A stretch of 56,826 nt of DNA from SVEL01 sp017381055 (GTDB lineage: Bacteria > Bacillota > Clostridia > Lachnospirales > Lachnospiraceae): contig JAXJYC010000062.1 of NCBI GenBank assembly GCA_036307185.1, forward strand, positions 1 to 56,826, given 5' to 3'. Numbering within the stretch: the first letter of the stretch is position 1; each line of letters begins with the position of its first letter. Positions 25,017 to 34,856 of this stretch are shown here, piece by piece. The translations under genes were made by a program, and so were the position numbers. The notes beneath the pieces are model-generated. The model was given only the letters and a program-made list of their open reading frames with translations, did not search any database and was not told the origin of the DNA.

Positions 25017-25048
25017 AGGTGTTCGAGTAAATCTCGAGCACCTTTTTT
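25017..25048 (+). terminator. Terminator of mecA-DUF1858 transcript
   Basis: AGGTGTTCGAG pairs with CTCGAGCACCT (one G-U pair) around TAAAT, followed by six T. Confidence 0.88.
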
Positions 25049-25074
25049 ATTAAATCATTATTTATTTGATATAA

Positions 25075-27531
25075 TTACTCTCCAAGAACCATATATCTCA
25101 TTCCATTATTATTGTATATATTCTCAAGCTCATAATATCCCATATCAAATTCTTCCCCTGTTGCAAGGTCTGTCATATATACTGTATGAACCGAGCCAGA
25201 ATATCCGTTATATCCATCTATGCATACTAAACCATGTCCATCTACCATTGTAAACACTGGCATTCTCTTTGTAACATAATAAAATAATGTATCATAGGTA
25301 GCCTTTGAAATATCCAAAGTTGATCCTTCCCATTTTGCCACTGTATTGGCATAACTATCATATCCTTGACCAACCATATATTTCATATCTATTCCTACTG
25401 CATTCACCTTACCGGCTCTTGCCCATACATAATCACCATTTCCATTAATAACTACACCTTGGCTATCATGAGCCTTATTTATAGCCTCTGATATATTTTC
25501 TGTAACCAATGTAAGATTTCCGTCAGCATATACATATAGATTTTTATCTTCCGTCTCATCCTTTACCATTTCGAAGGAATTTCCTTGTATAAACTCAATC
25601 TCCTTAGGATACATTTTTTCAAGCTTACTATCCGCAGTAACTGTATAGGCAAATTGTAAAATAAGCTCTGTCTTCTTAAGCTCTGTTGCAATATTTGCTA
25701 TCTCGATAAGCGGCTTTACTCCCACGTTTTTATTAATAAACTGATCCGATGCAGTCTCAACAAAAGCTCCCGCTTCATTTCTTGTAAGTCTAGCAAGCTT
25801 TAGCATATTTCCGCTTATTTCCACGTCATATACATATACATTTTCCTTCTGATATGACTCTATATCTTCCTTAGACTCGAGAACAACATTTAATTTATAC
25901 ATAGGGAAAATAGTCTCCCCTGCCTCTAATGTATATACGTCATTTCTCTTTGCTGTTCCATATATAAGATCATGCTCTATAAAGCCCACAACCTTAATAT
26001 ACTCATCCGCATCAGCACTGATTACATAATCATCGCCAGTCTTTATATTGATAACTCGAATAGACTCTGCACCATTAACTAATGAATTTTCGTGCCATGC
26101 GATTATATTTTTATCCTCACTGATTACATAGTTACCTCTCTTAAGTCCAGTAACCAGCTGAACGTATTCATTACTATCAAATGTAACTGTATATATAGAA
26201 TCTCCAAGCATCATATATAACAAACTATCATCCTTTATATATGCAAACTTACCCATAGATTCCTTTAAAATATAATATGGCTTTGTAGATGGCACAAAGG
26301 CAAGCTCTGTCACCACATCATTTTCTCTTTCGTACTTATAGAGCGCAGTTCCGACCTTTCCTTCATGACCACCTCTATTCATATAACCATATACTAGGAA
26401 CAATATGTTTCCATCGTTATCTGTAGATATTATCTCAATTGCATTTTCATCAAATACATCTCGAATATCATTATCGCTACCACTTTCAAATGAGAATACA
26501 TTTATTATCTCATTTTTCTTCATGTCCATAACCCAAAGGTTTCGCTCCTTGACAAAGCTTACAAAATTTCCCTTTTGACTGTATGAATGCTCAATTTGGC
26601 CATCCGCATCAATTCCCAAATTAATTCTTGTGGATGATACATTCTGATTACTACCATCAAATATCTGATCCATTTTTCTCTCGTATACAAATACATACAT
26701 GGCACCTATACCTTGGCGCACGCGATAATATTCTGTAACATTGTAATACTGAGCTGTATCATACTCATTCTTGGCCATAACCTTATACTGTAACTCATAA
26801 CAACCTACATCTCCAAGAATCTCCTTTATCTTTACAGTAGGCTCTGTCACTCTCTTTACATCTAAATTTCCCCATGTGTAATTAGAAATACTAGATTTGA
26901 TATTTACATAACCAAGATTAGTGTTGTCTGATGACGAACTCGGCTCCAAATATGGAAAATAATCCTTTGCCATATCATAATCTAAAGAGCTCTCACTCAT
27001 ATTACTTACAAAATCCAAGTGTGCCTTCACATCAGACTCTGACTGTTCTTCTATTCTTGTATAATAATAAATATTTCCATGTTTCTCTGAAACAAGCTCG
27101 ATTATAAGTAAATATTCTGTATCCTTCTCAACAATATTACTTACATCAATAGTTGCATATATATTATCTCCAGATAATACAAAATTACTTATACTCTGTT
27201 TATCAATTAAACGCTCTGTATCAAGACTTCTTATCTCATATGACATAGTCGCAATAACATTATCATACTTCTTAATATTAACACCAAGAGTTCTTCCCTC
27301 TTCCAAAGGTGTGATACAATCTCTCATGTACTTGCCATCCATATATGTGGTATATCCCTGAAGCACATTAATGCTTGTATCCTGATAAATCATATTGACT
27401 ATAGGAAGGGTCGCAGACTGCATAATTTCAGTAGATGTAGCACCTTTCTCATATATGGACATAAAATATATGACTAACACACATATAAAACCAGCAATGC
27501 ATGTTGCAATTTTTATTAGTAATTTCTTCAT
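25075..27531 (-). CDS. Large extracytoplasmic protein with propeller-like repeats and C39-like C-terminus
   Basis: 818 residues, family not recognised. An N-terminal membrane helix (about 8-27) suggests export with a membrane anchor. Residues about 300-560 show repeated beta strands of the WD/TolB-propeller style (LWVMDMKKNEIINVF, GTALYKYERENDVVTEL, SLLYMMLGDSIYTVTF, ESIRVINIKTGDDYVIS). The last about 140 residues resemble a C39-type papain-like peptidase: KRMPVFTMVDGHGLVCIDGY has the His (766) and VYMTDLATGEEF the Asp/Asn position (788). The expected N-terminal CGP-type catalytic Cys is absent. It is probably a non-catalytic peptide-binding or wall-associated protein. It is a single minus-strand gene facing the mecA pair. 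AGG precedes the ATG. Confidence 0.6.
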   Translation of the reverse strand: MKKLLIKIATCIAGFICVLVIYFMSIYEKGATSTEIMQSATLPIVNMIYQDTSINVLQGYTTYMDGKYMRDCITPLEEGRTLGVNIKKYDNVIATMSYEIRSLDTERLIDKQSISNFVLSGDNIYATIDVSNIVEKDTEYLLIIELVSEKHGNIYYYTRIEEQSESDVKAHLDFVSNMSESSLDYDMAKDYFPYLEPSSSSDNTNLGYVNIKSSISNYTWGNLDVKRVTEPTVKIKEILGDVGCYELQYKVMAKNEYDTAQYYNVTEYYRVRQGIGAMYVFVYERKMDQIFDGSNQNVSSTRINLGIDADGQIEHSYSQKGNFVSFVKERNLWVMDMKKNEIINVFSFESGSDNDIRDVFDENAIEIISTDNDGNILFLVYGYMNRGGHEGKVGTALYKYERENDVVTELAFVPSTKPYYILKESMGKFAYIKDDSLLYMMLGDSIYTVTFDSNEYVQLVTGLKRGNYVISEDKNIIAWHENSLVNGAESIRVINIKTGDDYVISADADEYIKVVGFIEHDLIYGTAKRNDVYTLEAGETIFPMYKLNVVLESKEDIESYQKENVYVYDVEISGNMLKLARLTRNEAGAFVETASDQFINKNVGVKPLIEIANIATELKKTELILQFAYTVTADSKLEKMYPKEIEFIQGNSFEMVKDETEDKNLYVYADGNLTLVTENISEAINKAHDSQGVVINGNGDYVWARAGKVNAVGIDMKYMVGQGYDSYANTVAKWEGSTLDISKATYDTLFYYVTKRMPVFTMVDGHGLVCIDGYNGYSGSVHTVYMTDLATGEEFDMGYYELENIYNNNGMRYMVLGE

Positions 27532-27666
27532 TTTATAACCTCAAATGTATCTTCTTTAAATCTTACTTAACCGCCTTTAAGATTCTTTCTTCTTAAATCT
27601 TTTTTATTCTATCACATATTGTTTAAATACTCCATAAAAATTATACCCGTCAATACACCTATTTCA

Positions 27667-28002
27667 TCAGCAAATTCCTCTGCCTATGCAATTTCTTTTT
27701 CTTATTCGTCTTCTAAGCATTTCATTTACAACCATAACTTGAACTAACTTATAATCAAAATCCTGTTTATTCCTGCATATATCCTTGCTAAGCTTTTCTA
27801 TCCTCACTCTATCTGGATACTTATCATACATCATACTTCCTGCATATTCTAACTCATTACACTTTTCTTCAATAAGAATCTGCATTTCCATTAATTCCAC
27901 AGGATACAAGCTCTTTAGAAAATCACAATCCTCACAAACCTGGTCATACACATCATTTTTTTCATACATAGAAGTCTCATCTTCATCATATATATTGCAC
28001 AT
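27667..28002 (-). CDS. Small conserved clostridial protein with YPDR motif
   Basis: 111 residues, likely cytoplasmic and mostly helical. An acidic N-terminus is followed by CEDCDF and a helical segment (LKSLYPVELMEMQILIEEKCNELEY), then the motif GSMMYDKYPDRVRIEKL that I associate with an uncharacterised clostridial family. The C-terminus is basic with several Cys/Arg (RRRIRKRNCIGRGIC). The start is supported by GGAGAT. It is the probable second gene behind the P-loop protein at 28042-29118. Function unknown. Confidence 0.65.
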   Translation of the reverse strand: MCNIYDEDETSMYEKNDVYDQVCEDCDFLKSLYPVELMEMQILIEEKCNELEYAGSMMYDKYPDRVRIEKLSKDICRNKQDFDYKLVQVMVVNEMLRRRIRKRNCIGRGIC

Positions 28003-28041
28003 ACTATCTCCAATGATTTTTTTACTAATGTATTCTTCAAT

Positions 28042-29118
28042 TTATGTAGTATTCCTCATTCTATCATATAATTTCTGACCATCTTCGACCTCTTCCATTG
28101 ACGGAATCTTTACATTAATAGGTCTTACGCCATCATATTCTTTTATAAATACTTGTGTACTCTTAGCTAATAATTCCACTTTTTCTTTTATTCCTATTGG
28201 AAACAGCAAACCATCTTCTCCATATTTCATCTTGATTATTATAGATATATTTGCCTTTCCTTTATGCCTGCTCCAATACATTAGAGCATCTTGACTTTTA
28301 TCTATATAAGCTCTTAAATCCAATAAGTAAAACTTATATAGCAATTTTTTATCCCAGCTTTTATGACAATTCATAAAACTCTTTATATCAATGCCAATTG
28401 CAGCTAGATATAAACCCATATCATAAATATATAACTTATATTTCCTAACCTCTAAATTTTCCTTAGGTGCAAATCTTCTTTGTTTTTCTATAATACCCAT
28501 ATCCAACAGACCACTTAATACTTCTGCATATTCTCTTTTTCTTGCATTTCTATCAAGCTTACTTAGAAAGAACCCCGTTGCTTCACATTGCTCTTGTACA
28601 ATAACCGACTTTACAATAGCTCTTTCCTTTCTATTCATTTGCCCTTCTAATTTACCTAATAACTGTAGCTGTTTACACCTTACTTTCTCTATATTTCCCG
28701 TTTCTAGAAACACTTTTACCACCTCTGGTAAACCACCTACAAGCATATATAGCTTTAGCATTTCCATTTGCTCTATACAATTATTCTTAGGAATAGCCAA
28801 TCTAAATTCAGCAAAATTCATTGGATAAACATTTACATACCTTATCCTCTTATCTTCACCTACTAGCTGTCTGCATTTCTCATCTAACAGCCTTCCTATT
28901 ATTATATATTTTACATGGGAAATTCTTTGCGCTTTAACTAATTTAAGAAAATCATCATATGAATTAATATCATCAAACACCATTATTTTATCATCTTTAG
29001 AAATACATGAATTGACCAACCAACTTTTGCCCACATATGGACCACCAAGCACACAAATCACATCAATTTTTTCATCACAAAATAAGCTTGCTAATTTCTT
29101 AGCAACCTGTCTTACCAT
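28042..29118 (-). CDS. P-loop ATPase, AAA_14/DUF4143-like
   Basis: 358 residues. The Walker A GGPYVGKS near the N-terminus is followed by the strand IMVFDDI; the typical AAA_14 linker reads MNFAEFRLAI, then LYMLVGGLPEVV. The C-terminal half resembles DUF4143 (LLDMGIIEKQRR, LYIYDMGLYLAAIGI, YWSRHKGKA). In most DUF4143 proteins this last part reads YWR..G.EVDF with an acidic nuclease-like residue. Here it is KANISIII, so that residue is missing. The ATG 9 nt downstream of a GTG is preferred, with GAGG about 8 nt upstream. Such ATPases are common accessory genes of unknown function. Confidence 0.75.
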   Translation of the reverse strand: MVRQVAKKLASLFCDEKIDVICVLGGPYVGKSWLVNSCISKDDKIMVFDDINSYDDFLKLVKAQRISHVKYIIIGRLLDEKCRQLVGEDKRIRYVNVYPMNFAEFRLAIPKNNCIEQMEMLKLYMLVGGLPEVVKVFLETGNIEKVRCKQLQLLGKLEGQMNRKERAIVKSVIVQEQCEATGFFLSKLDRNARKREYAEVLSGLLDMGIIEKQRRFAPKENLEVRKYKLYIYDMGLYLAAIGIDIKSFMNCHKSWDKKLLYKFYLLDLRAYIDKSQDALMYWSRHKGKANISIIIKMKYGEDGLLFPIGIKEKVELLAKSTQVFIKEYDGVRPINVKIPSMEEVEDGQKLYDRMRNTT

Positions 29119-29226
29119 AAGAAACACCTCTATTTCACATTTGTACTTGGTCTCTCCACTAAACTCTGCTTACATTATAAAATCTTTTTTTATTATTTTC
29201 CACCCTTTTATAAATTGTTTTATCTA

Positions 29227-29991
29227 TTAATTTATAATTGGAGTACCTACCTGTATCCAAGTAATATCGCTAGCCTTATCATATGTTATCATTACAGTAA
29301 TATTTGATTTTATTGTCCCATTTAACACATAATCCTCAATATCCTCTGTATACCCATAAATAGTATATACTTCTCCGTCTCCTCCACCTATAACCATTTC
29401 TCCATTTAAATCCTTTATAATGTCCTCACATATTGCATTCTTTTTAGCATTACTAAGTGTACCTTGTACGCATCCTTTTAACCCCAAAGTCACATCTGCA
29501 TCTATATTCATCTGTTCAAAAGCATTCTTAATCTTATCTTGATAATACACAGCACTCTCCACCGAATTATCAATTGATAACTCCATTAAAATATATTGCT
29601 CCAAATATATAATCCCAGCCTCTCCTTCACTTTCAACCGTTACTATCCTTATATCTGTTGTAGAATAATTATTATAGGTGGAATAACTTGTAGTTGCCAT
29701 ATAACCACCATCTCTTTCTTCTCTCTCACTTACAAACTCTATATCTTCATCTATACCTACCGCTATCGCCAACTTCTTTAATATCTCTTCTTTTTCTTCT
29801 ACTGACATATATTTATTCCCATAATCAGCATATACACTTACAACACCATTTGTAGATAAATAATTCCTAGCCGCAAATGCAGTTACAATATCACCCTTTT
29901 TTTCACCCTCATGCAACCAATTTAATACTAATGATACAAATGCAATACACCATACAGATGCCAATATTATTATCGCTTTCTTTCTGCTCAT
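29227..29991 (-). CDS. YwmB-like extracytoplasmic protein
   Basis: About 254 residues: one N-terminal membrane helix (6-27), then an exported alpha/beta domain with strands such as VVSVYADYGNKYMS and DIRIVTVESEGEAGIIYLEQYILMELSI and the conserved NGEMVIGGGDGEVYTIYGY. It resembles the YwmB (DUF1779) family of Bacillus, which also lies near the atp operon. Two adjacent ATGs are possible; the second (8 nt from AAGGG) is taken. It is separated from atpC by a strong terminator, so it is expressed apart from the ATPase. Confidence 0.7.
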   Translation of the reverse strand: MSRKKAIIILASVWCIAFVSLVLNWLHEGEKKGDIVTAFAARNYLSTNGVVSVYADYGNKYMSVEEKEEILKKLAIAVGIDEDIEFVSEREERDGGYMATTSYSTYNNYSTTDIRIVTVESEGEAGIIYLEQYILMELSIDNSVESAVYYQDKIKNAFEQMNIDADVTLGLKGCVQGTLSNAKKNAICEDIIKDLNGEMVIGGGDGEVYTIYGYTEDIEDYVLNGTIKSNITVMITYDKASDITWIQVGTPIIN

Positions 29992-30051
29992 CATACACAC
30001 CCTTTCTTAAAGATATGTTTCTAGTATTTACCAGACATTGTAAATATATAC

Positions 30052-30083
30052 AAAAATCCCACAGCTTTCGCTGTGGGATTTTT
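30052..30083 (-). terminator. Terminator of the atp operon
   Basis: A 14-bp perfect stem (AAAAATCCCACAGC with its complement, TTTC loop) directly abuts the atpC stop codon, with T-runs on both strands. Confidence 0.93.
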
Positions 30084-30491
30084 CTATTTCCCTAAGAGAT
30101 TTAATCTCGCTATGGACCTTTTTAGTGCTGCTTCGGCACGTACATAATCTATTCCGCCGTTTGCTTCTTTTAAACGACGCTCGGCTCTTATTTTAGCTTC
30201 ATGGGCTCTATTTTCATCAATTTCATCTGGCCATTCCGCTACCTCAGCCATTATCTTCACAGAATCCTGCAAGATAACCATAAAGCCTGAATGTATTACT
30301 GCCTCTTTTACACCATCTGCCTCGTGGATACTTACAATTCCTGGCACTACAACATTAGTCATAGGAATATGGTTTTTATATATACCCACTTCTCCTTCAC
30401 TTGTTGTAAGCTCTAGGAAATGTACCTGACCCTTATAAAAGGTTCTTTCAGGCGAGATGATTTCTAGGTCAAAATATTTCTCATCTGCCAT
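30084..30491 (-). CDS. atpC: ATP synthase F1 subunit epsilon
   Basis: 135 residues: the N-terminal beta sandwich (FDLEIISPERTFYKGQVHFLELTTSEGEVGIYKNHIPM) and the C-terminal two-helix hairpin (ENRAHEAKIRAERRLKEA) that can inhibit rotation. The start chosen is the ATG of MADEKYF, 8 nt from AGGTG; another ATG lies 6 nt upstream. Last gene of the atp operon, 10 bp after atpD. Confidence 0.95.
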   Translation of the reverse strand: MADEKYFDLEIISPERTFYKGQVHFLELTTSEGEVGIYKNHIPMTNVVVPGIVSIHEADGVKEAVIHSGFMVILQDSVKIMAEVAEWPDEIDENRAHEAKIRAERRLKEANGGIDYVRAEAALKRSIARLNLLGK

Positions 30492-30501
30492 ATTCATTCA
30501 C

Positions 30502-31890
30502 CTATTTAACCTTTGCTAATACGTCGTCGATTCCACCACAATTTAAGAAATAACTCTCTGGTATATCATCATACTTTCCTTCAAGAATTTCCTTGAAGCC
30601 CTGGATTGTCTCACTGATTGGAACGTACTTACCTTCGAGACCTGTAAACTGGCCTGCTACGAAGAATGGCTGTGAAAGGAATCTCTGTACCTTTCTAGCT
30701 CTAGATACTACAAGCTTATCATCCTCTGATAATTCATCCATACCAAGGATTGCGATAATATCCTGTAATTCTTTATACTTCTGTAAGATTTCCTGAACAC
30801 CTCTGGCTACGTTATAGTGCTCCTCACCTACGATTCTTGGATCAAGAATTCTTGATGTAGACTCTAATGGATCTACAGCTGGATAAATACCAAGCTCTAC
30901 AATACTTCTTGAAAGAACTGTTGTAGCATCAAGATGTGCGAATGTTGTAGCCGGAGCTGGGTCTGTAAGGTCATCCGCAGGCACGTATACAGCCTGAACC
31001 GATGTGATAGAACCATTCTTTGTAGATGTGATTCTCTCCTGTAATGCACCCATCTCTGTCTGAAGTGTTGGCTGGTAACCTACCGCTGAAGGCATACGGC
31101 CAAGAAGAGCTGAAACCTCTGAACCTGCCTGTGTAAAACGGAAGATATTATCGATGAATAAGAGTACGTCCTTACCACCCTGATCTCTGAAATACTCAGC
31201 CATTGTAAGTCCTGTAAGACCTACTCTCATTCTCGCTCCAGGTGGCTCATTCATCTGACCAAATACCATTGTTGTTTTATTGATAACGCCTGAATCGTTC
31301 ATTTCATGGAAAAGGTCATTTCCTTCTCTTGTACGCTCACCTACACCTGTAAATACTGAGTATCCACCGTGCTCTGTTGCGATATTTCTAATAAGCTCCT
31401 GAATAAGTACTGTCTTTCCTACTCCGGCACCACCGAACAAACCGATCTTACCACCCTTCTGATAAGGACAAAGCAAGTCAACGACCTTGATACCTGTCTC
31501 TAACATCTCAGTAGATGTTGACTGTTCTTCAAAGCTTGGTGCTTTTCTATGAATAGGGAGATATTCTACTCCTTCTGGTGCTGGTTTATTATCAATAGTA
31601 TCACCCAATACATTGAACAAACGTCCAAGTGTATTCTCTCCAACTGGAACTGTGATAGGAGCGCCTGTTGCAACAGCCTCCATACCTCTCTTTAATCCAT
31701 CTGTTGGACCCATGGCAATACATCTTACAGTATCATCACCCAAGTGCTGTGCTACCTCAACTGTTAATGAACCATCTTCCTTCTCAATCTTAATAGCTTC
31801 ATTAATCTCTGGAAGGTTGCCCTCTGAGAACTTTATATCAAGTACCGCACTAATAATCTGAGTGATTTTACCAATATTCTTTTCTGCCAT
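30502..31890 (-). CDS. atpD: ATP synthase F1 subunit beta
   Basis: 462 residues; catalytic subunit of the F1 head. Walker A GGAGVGKT, the catalytic segment TGVGERTREGNDLF with its Glu, Walker B VLLFIDNIFRFTQAGSEVS, and the C-terminal DELSEDDKLVVSRARKVQRFLSQPF region are all intact. It sits between atpG (32-bp gap) and atpC. Confidence 0.98.
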   Translation of the reverse strand: MAEKNIGKITQIISAVLDIKFSEGNLPEINEAIKIEKEDGSLTVEVAQHLGDDTVRCIAMGPTDGLKRGMEAVATGAPITVPVGENTLGRLFNVLGDTIDNKPAPEGVEYLPIHRKAPSFEEQSTSTEMLETGIKVVDLLCPYQKGGKIGLFGGAGVGKTVLIQELIRNIATEHGGYSVFTGVGERTREGNDLFHEMNDSGVINKTTMVFGQMNEPPGARMRVGLTGLTMAEYFRDQGGKDVLLFIDNIFRFTQAGSEVSALLGRMPSAVGYQPTLQTEMGALQERITSTKNGSITSVQAVYVPADDLTDPAPATTFAHLDATTVLSRSIVELGIYPAVDPLESTSRILDPRIVGEEHYNVARGVQEILQKYKELQDIIAILGMDELSEDDKLVVSRARKVQRFLSQPFFVAGQFTGLEGKYVPISETIQGFKEILEGKYDDIPESYFLNCGGIDDVLAKVK

Positions 31891-31922
31891 ACTTTCACTC
31901 CTTTATACGCTGCATGTGCCTA

Positions 31923-32780
31923 CTATATAGCATCTGCACCTGCAATAATTTCTGTTAATTCCTGTGTAATAGCCGACTGTCTTGCTCTGTTATATTTCAA
32001 TGACAAGTCAGAAATCAATTCCTCTGCATTGCTTGTAGCCGAATCCATCGCTGTCATTCTAGCTCCATTTTCACTAGCTACAGCCTCAACCAAGCCACCA
32101 AAAATCAAACTACTTACATACTTTGGAATAACCATCTCAAGCACTTCTTCTTCAGAAGGCTCAAAATTCATAGGAATCTTTTTCTCCTCTTCTGTAACCT
32201 CATACTCTCCCGCATCTACTGGAAGTAACTTTTTCAATGTAGGAATATGACTTACAGTATTTTTGAAAAATGTATACGCAAGATATATCTCTCCGATTTC
32301 CCCTGCTGCATAAGCATTAAGTAAATCTTTCGAAATCTCCATTGCATCTGAATAAATCGGCTCATCTATACAGGATGAATAATCCTTACTAACTGTGTAG
32401 CCTTTTCTTGTAAGGCCTTCAATTCCCTTACGTCCTACTGCATATATTACAGTATTTTCTGGACGAAAATCTGGATTATTCACAATAAGTTTTACAATAT
32501 TTGAATTGTATCCGCCTGCAAGACCACGATTAGAAGTAATAACTACCACTGCCTTCTTCTTATCAGTATCCGCCTTAAGATATCTATGACGAATATTTCC
32601 CGAACGAGCAAGAATAGAAGCTACTGTACTATACATTCCATCAAAATATGGCTTTGTATTTTCAGCTCTACCTCTTGCCTTCTGAAGCTTAACTGTAGAT
32701 ACAAGCTTCATAGCCTTGGTAATCTGGCCTGTACTCTGTACACTTGCCTGGCGCCTTTTTATGTCTCTCATTGAAGCCAT
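31923..32780 (-). CDS. atpG: ATP synthase F1 subunit gamma
   Basis: 285 residues; the central rotor shaft. It shows the conserved N-terminal coiled coil (MRDIKRRQASVQSTGQITKAMKLVS) and C-terminal coiled coil (ARMTAMDSATSNAEELISDL followed by NRARQSAITQELTEI). The start is 3 nt after the atpA stop, so translation is coupled. Confidence 0.97.
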   Translation of the reverse strand: MASMRDIKRRQASVQSTGQITKAMKLVSTVKLQKARGRAENTKPYFDGMYSTVASILARSGNIRHRYLKADTDKKKAVVVITSNRGLAGGYNSNIVKLIVNNPDFRPENTVIYAVGRKGIEGLTRKGYTVSKDYSSCIDEPIYSDAMEISKDLLNAYAAGEIGEIYLAYTFFKNTVSHIPTLKKLLPVDAGEYEVTEEEKKIPMNFEPSEEEVLEMVIPKYVSSLIFGGLVEAVASENGARMTAMDSATSNAEELISDLSLKYNRARQSAITQELTEIIAGADAI

Positions 32781-32783
32781 ATA

Positions 32784-34283
32784 TTAAGCCCCCTTTACCT
32801 CTTTGATTGCCTGCACTAACTTCTCCTCAATTTCTGTTGATAATTCCTTAGTTGTACGAATACTTTCTGGAATCTCTGGATACTTAGTATCGATATATTC
32901 AAATAAATTATCCTGGAATGAAAGCACCTCTGATACTGGAATATCAAGAAGATATTTCTTAGTAACTGCGTAAATAATAATAACCTGATACTCAACTGGC
33001 ATTGGGTTATACTGTGGCTGCTTTAACACTTCCTTAATACGAACACCCTGGTCAAGCTTCTCCTTTGTATCTGCATCAAGCTCTGAACCAAACTGTGCAA
33101 ACGCTGCAAGCTCTCTATACTGAGCAAGCTCTGTTCTGATAGGTGCGGCTAATTTCTTAATAGCCTTAATCTGCGCAGAACCACCAACTCGAGATACTGA
33201 AAGACCAGCATTTACAGCAGGACGGAAGCCCGCATTGAACATTTCACTTTCAAGATAAATCTGACCATCTGTAATTGAGATAACATTTGTAGGGATATAT
33301 GCAGATACATCGCCTGCCTGTGTCTCAATAATTGGAAGAGCTGTAAGTGAACCTCCACCTAACTCATCTGAGAGTCTAGCTGCTCTCTCAAGAAGTCTTG
33401 AGTGAAGATAGAATACATCTCCTGGGTACGCCTCACGTCCTGGTGGACGACGAAGAAGTAATGAAAGTGTACGATATGCAGTAGCATGCTTACTTAAATC
33501 ATCATAGATAACAAGTACATCCTTGCCCTGCTCCATCCATTCTTCACCAATAGCACATCCTGCATATGGTGCAATATACTGTAATGGTGCAAGCTCACTA
33601 GCTGTAGAAGATACAACTGTTGTATACTGCATTGCTCCATTTTCTTCTAATGTCTTAACGATAGAAGCAACTGTTGATGCCTTCTGACCTATAGCAACAT
33701 AGATACAGAGAACATTCTGTCCCTTCTGGTTAATAATTGTATCGATTGCGATAGCTGTCTTACCAGTCTGACGGTCACCGATAATTAACTCTCTCTGACC
33801 TCTTCCGATTGGAACCATGGCATCGATAGCCTTAATACCTGTCTGCAATGGTGTATCTACTGACTTTCTAGCGATAACACCTGATGCAACTCTCTCAATC
33901 TGACGATACTTATCTGTAACAATTGGTCCTTTGCCATCTATTGGCTGTCCAAGTGCATTAACTACTCGACCGATCATTGCGTCGCCTACTGGCACCTCAA
34001 CAACTCGACCCGTTGTCTTAACCATATCGCCTTCATTTATATTCTTATGATCTCCTAATAATACGGCACCTACGTTATCTTCCTCTAAGTTAAGTACCAT
34101 ACCATAAACTCCGCCTGGGAATTCAAGAAGCTCACCCTGCATTGCATTCTCGAGTCCATGAACTCTAGCAATACCATCGGCAACCTGAATTACTGTACCT
34201 ACATCAGATACCTCAAGCTTTGTTGAATACTTCTTTATCTGTTCTTTAATTACCGAACTTATCTCTTCAGGTCTTAAATTCAT
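32784..34283 (-). CDS. atpA: ATP synthase F1 subunit alpha
   Basis: 499 residues; non-catalytic nucleotide-binding partner of beta. Walker A GDRQTGKT, the DALGQPID-type segment (VNALGQPIDGKG), VLVIYDDLSKHATAYR as Walker B, and the arginine finger region SVSRVGGSAQ are present. Length is standard. Confidence 0.98.
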   Translation of the reverse strand: MNLRPEEISSVIKEQIKKYSTKLEVSDVGTVIQVADGIARVHGLENAMQGELLEFPGGVYGMVLNLEEDNVGAVLLGDHKNINEGDMVKTTGRVVEVPVGDAMIGRVVNALGQPIDGKGPIVTDKYRQIERVASGVIARKSVDTPLQTGIKAIDAMVPIGRGQRELIIGDRQTGKTAIAIDTIINQKGQNVLCIYVAIGQKASTVASIVKTLEENGAMQYTTVVSSTASELAPLQYIAPYAGCAIGEEWMEQGKDVLVIYDDLSKHATAYRTLSLLLRRPPGREAYPGDVFYLHSRLLERAARLSDELGGGSLTALPIIETQAGDVSAYIPTNVISITDGQIYLESEMFNAGFRPAVNAGLSVSRVGGSAQIKAIKKLAAPIRTELAQYRELAAFAQFGSELDADTKEKLDQGVRIKEVLKQPQYNPMPVEYQVIIIYAVTKKYLLDIPVSEVLSFQDNLFEYIDTKYPEIPESIRTTKELSTEIEEKLVQAIKEVKGA

Positions 34284-34301
34284 AAAAATTTCTCACCTTC
34301 T

Positions 34302-34856
34302 TTACATTGTTGTCAAGTGAACATCGTATAAGCCTGCTGCCATATTTTCAAGCTTTGACTTAATACTGCTATCCACTACTCTGTCACCTATACGAATAAT
34401 CATTCCACCGATTATTGACTTATCGATCTGGTAATTCATCTCAAAGGTAACATAATCTGTTGTTGCTCTTAATTTATCTTCGATAGATTTCTTTGTCGCC
34501 TCGCCTATCTCTACGGCTGTAGTGACATAAGCTACACCTATCTTCTTATAATCTTTTACTTTGTCTATAAAATACTCAAGTATCTGTAAAAGCTCTGTCT
34601 GTCTATCCTTTTTAACAATAAGAACAAAAAAGCCTGTAATATCATCGTCAACGCGTCCCGCGAAAACATCCTCTATAACCTTGACTTTTTCTTCCTTAGT
34701 TATCTTAGGATGAGAGAGTAGCTTTAATAACTCTTCGTTGTCTAAGATAGCTTGAAGGATATCTTTACATTGTGAAAAATAGGTATCTAGATTTCCTTTC
34801 TCCATGGCTAACTCAAACAGCGCATCGCCGTATGTCTTTTCCACTAATTTAGCCAT
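34302..34856 (-). CDS. atpH: ATP synthase F1 subunit delta
   Basis: 184 residues; peripheral-stalk protein linking the b subunits to the alpha subunits. The N-terminal helical bundle (YGDALFELAMEKGN) and the C-terminal segment with IIGGMIIRIGDRVVDSSIKSKL are typical of OSCP/delta. The start overlaps atpF by 13 nt. Confidence 0.95.
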   Translation of the reverse strand: MAKLVEKTYGDALFELAMEKGNLDTYFSQCKDILQAILDNEELLKLLSHPKITKEEKVKVIEDVFAGRVDDDITGFFVLIVKKDRQTELLQILEYFIDKVKDYKKIGVAYVTTAVEIGEATKKSIEDKLRATTDYVTFEMNYQIDKSIIGGMIIRIGDRVVDSSIKSKLENMAAGLYDVHLTTM

